A stretch of DNA of 15,656 nt from Psychrobacillus sp040274765 (GTDB taxonomy: Bacteria; Bacillota; Bacilli; Bacillales_A; Planococcaceae), in the NCBI GenBank assembly GCA_040274765.1, contig JBEMAY010000072.1:1-15656 (forward strand), written 5' to 3'. Below are positions 14,023 through 15,656 of the stretch, one piece after another. The notes beneath the pieces were generated by a model. The model did no database searches and was not told the DNA's origin. It saw nothing but the letters and a program-made list of their open reading frames with translations. The number at the start of each line of letters is the position of its first letter. Position 1 is the first letter of the stretch. The position numbers were made by a program, and so were the translations under genes.

Positions 14023-15093
14023 TTATTTTACTTCCCCTACATAAATGGACTGAGGGCGGAAAATAGTATTGTCTCTGATTTGTTCGATTGCATGGGCTGT
14101 CCATCCTACCATTCTTGCTGCACTAAATGTTGGCGTAAAAAGCTCGGCTGGCATATCAATAGAACGCATGATAGCAGCAGCATAATATTCTACATTCGTG
14201 TATAACTTGCGCCCCGGCTTATGTTCTTCCAGTAACTCAATAATCTCTTTTTCTGCTATAGTCGCTATGTCTAACCAAGGATCTTTCCCTTGCAGATTCA
14301 AGCATTTATCTCTAAGTAAAATAGATCGAGGGTCTTCCGTTTTATAAATGCGGTGACCAAAGCCCATTATTTTTTCTCCGCTCATAATCTTGTCTCTTAC
14401 AATATCTCTAATCATTGTAGGATTCCTAAACTCATTGAGTAGTGAAATTACTCCAGAAGGAGCTCCTCCATGCAAAGGTCCCTTCATTGTTCCTAATGCT
14501 GATGTTACTGCTGCAGTTAAATCGGACTCTGTTGAAATAGTTACTCGAGCAGCAAATGTCGATGCATTCAAACCATGCTCCATCGTTAGCTTTAAATAAG
14601 TTTCAAGTGCCTCTACTTGTACATCTGATGGCACTTCCCCATTTAACATCCACAAATAGTTTGCTGTATGGTTGAGATCCTGTTTAGGTTCAACTATTGG
14701 TAATCCTTTTTGATTGCGGTAATGCCTTGCAATGATAACTGGCAATGCAGCCGTTAAAATCACTGCCTGCTCCTCTAGCGTTTTATCCTTAAATTCTGTA
14801 TGTGCATAGGCAGATATTGCTGTTCTCATGGCATCCATTAAAGAAACTTCGCCTGGAAGAGAATCCATAATGGCGATTACATGGTTTGGTAACACCCTAT
14901 ATTCTTTTAATGATGCCACATTTGTATTTGCTCTTTCCCCAGTCCATAAAAAGCTTGCGACATCTTCAAATGTCCCTTCATTTATAAGCTCTTCCACCTT
15001 TACTCCACGGTATCTAAGCTCACCCTTCTCTCCATCAACTGATGCGATCTTTGTATGAACGGCAACTACATCTTTTAGTCCCTTTTGAAACAT
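14023..15093 (-). CDS. citA: Citrate synthase, CitA type
   Basis: This enzyme condenses acetyl-CoA with oxaloacetate to citrate. It is 356 residues, a normal length for the short Gram-positive form. Seen: M-E-H-G-L-N-A-S (171-178), the catalytic H208 in P-L-H-G-G-A-P, H247 in G-F-G-H-R-I-Y-K, and the C-terminal F-S-A-A-R-M-V-G-W-x-A-H. The third catalytic residue, Asp in most citrate synthases (NVDFY), is Glu here (N-V-E-Y-Y, E302). As far as I recall, B. subtilis CitA also has Glu (NVEFY). Together with the divergent CitR-like gene, this supports CitA (the minor enzyme) over CitZ, the main citrate synthase. No icd or mdh gene follows, as it would after citZ. AAGGAGG precedes ATG. Control by the LysR gene is expected. 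Confidence 0.9.
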   Translation of the reverse strand: MFQKGLKDVVAVHTKIASVDGEKGELRYRGVKVEELINEGTFEDVASFLWTGERANTNVASLKEYRVLPNHVIAIMDSLPGEVSLMDAMRTAISAYAHTEFKDKTLEEQAVILTAALPVIIARHYRNQKGLPIVEPKQDLNHTANYLWMLNGEVPSDVQVEALETYLKLTMEHGLNASTFAARVTISTESDLTAAVTSALGTMKGPLHGGAPSGVISLLNEFRNPTMIRDIVRDKIMSGEKIMGFGHRIYKTEDPRSILLRDKCLNLQGKDPWLDIATIAEKEIIELLEEHKPGRKLYTNVEYYAAAIMRSIDMPAELFTPTFSAARMVGWTAHAIEQIRDNTIFRPQSIYVGEVK

Positions 15094-15115
15094 ACGAAAC
15101 GCCTCCTTTTTCTTT

Positions 15116-15144
15116 ATTATATTTCAAAACATTGATAATAAAAA
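15116..15144 (-). promoter_or_regulatory. Likely citA promoter with a weak -35
   Basis: On the minus strand a perfect TATAAT (15116-15121) lies just before the citA ribosome binding site. The -35 position, about 17 bases upstream, reads only as a T-rich hexamer. A poor -35 fits a promoter needing an activator such as the LysR protein encoded divergently. The leader would be under 25 bases. Confidence 0.45.
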
Positions 15145-15159
15145 TTAAATATATATAAT
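15132..15159 (+). promoter_or_regulatory. Promoter of the citR-like gene, overlapping that of citA
   Basis: TTGATA (15132-15137) and TATAAT (15154-15159) are 16 bases apart on the plus strand. They lie across the -35 region of the opposing citA promoter. Such back-to-back overlap is typical of a LysR gene and its target, where one bound regulator represses itself and controls the partner. Confidence 0.6.
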
Positions 15160-15196
15160 TATATTAATTAAAAAAATTAAATGAGTAGGTGTTTAT

Positions 15197-15656
15197 ATGG
15201 AATATCATTGGTTAAAAACATTTTGTGTAGCAGCAGAAACCTTGAATTTTCGAAAGGCCTCTGAAAAATTAATGGTTTCACAGCCAAGTGTTACTGTCCA
15301 TATTAAATTACTTGAAGAATATTTAGGTACCCCTCTTTTCGATCGAGTAAACAATCGTGTTTCTCTTTCAGAGGCAGGTAAATTTTTTCTTCCAGAAGCT
15401 ATTCGGCTTGTCCAACAGACAGATTATAGCGTCAACAATGTACGTGCATTCGCACAAGGGTACCGTAGAAAATGGACTATTGCCATTTCTCCGCTTATGG
15501 CAGAGACAATCCTTCCTTACTTTTTAAAGACTTTTTTAAAGCGTCATCCAGACCTAGAGATCAATATTCGGGTGGAAGAATCCCATCTAATTGAGGACCT
15601 AGTAGATACGGGGGAAGTAAATGTAGGAATATCAGCAATCGATTCTCAGAAAAAAA
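15197..15656 (+). CDS. citR: LysR-family regulator, CitR type (cut by window edge)
   Basis: The first 153 codons are present and the frame stays open to the window end. The N-terminal winged helix-turn-helix is clear: W-L-K-T-F, then N-F-R-K-A-S-E-K-L, S-Q-P-S-V-T-V-H-I-K-L-L-E and L-F-D-R. The start of the effector-binding domain follows from about residue 90 (I-A-I-S-P-L-M-A-E-T-I-L-P). Both the Q-P-S/T-V-T-V-H-I-K recognition helix and the S-P-L-x-A-x-T-x-L-P stretch match what I recall of B. subtilis CitR, the regulator divergent from citA. The start is ATG at 15197; its ribosome binding site is weak (TAGGTG). The likely role is control of citA and of itself from the shared 103-bp gap. 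Confidence 0.88.
   Translation, partial: MEYHWLKTFCVAAETLNFRKASEKLMVSQPSVTVHIKLLEEYLGTPLFDRVNNRVSLSEAGKFFLPEAIRLVQQTDYSVNNVRAFAQGYRRKWTIAISPLMAETILPYFLKTFLKRHPDLEINIRVEESHLIEDLVDTGEVNVGISAIDSQKK

Noticed and set aside
1..15656. CRISPR arrays, transposases, phage genes, tRNA or rRNA genes, biosynthetic clusters
   Set aside because: Looked for on both strands; no direct-repeat array, mobile-element enzyme, structural RNA other than the T-box, or biosynthetic gene set was seen.

Overview
The window looks like a chromosomal piece of a low-GC, Gram-positive, spore-former-type bacterium (order Bacillales, Bacillaceae or Planococcaceae). The base composition is AT-rich, almost every gene has a strong AGGAGG-type ribosome binding site, terminators are hairpin plus T-run, there is a T-box riboswitch, and a citA/citR pair is arranged as in Bacillus subtilis. 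Family or genus cannot be fixed from this sequence alone. I see no phage genes, transposase, integrase, CRISPR array, tRNA or rRNA. It reads as an ordinary accessory-rich chromosomal stretch.

Layout. (1) Positions 1-2510, plus strand: a secreted permuted-papain (YycO/NlpC-P60-like) cysteine peptidase homologue, an intergenic hairpin, and a membrane-anchored propeller-like protein ending in a strong terminator. A 13-codon ORF with an excellent ribosome binding site lies just upstream. (2) Positions 2511-3190: a degenerate copy of a GC-rich Bacillaceae intergenic repeat, then a 59-residue two-helix membrane protein on the minus strand that starts at TTG and has its own promoter and ribosome binding site. 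(3) Positions 3187-6490, minus strand: a DinB-fold protein, a small lipoprotein, and a second-type methionyl-tRNA synthetase (MetRS2-like) behind a complete T-box leader with an AUG specifier. (4) Positions 6491-10633, minus strand: a P2A Ca2+-ATPase with the residues expected of a single-calcium-site pump, and a cytosolic metal-dependent amidohydrolase, each with its own signals. (5) Positions 10634-13807, minus strand: a non-canonical protein-kinase-like gene, a YjaZ/DUF2268-type Zn-peptidase lipoprotein and a short-chain dehydrogenase. They may form one transcript (SDR, then lipoprotein, then kinase), because the only clear terminator lies after the kinase gene. (6) Positions 13981-15656: CitA-type citrate synthase (minus) divergent from a LysR regulator of CitR type (plus), which is cut by the window edge. 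The two promoters overlap in a 103-bp AT-rich gap.

How they fit together. Most units are independent housekeeping or stress genes, not one pathway. The clearest regulatory circuits are the T-box, where uncharged tRNA-Met turns on the spare MetRS, and citR/citA, where the LysR protein controls its divergent target. No single new multi-gene defence or biosynthetic system is evident. The most worthwhile unknowns are the unlisted small membrane protein at 2649-2828, the atypical kinase at 11066-11935, and the secreted peptidase/membrane propeller pair at 424-2423.
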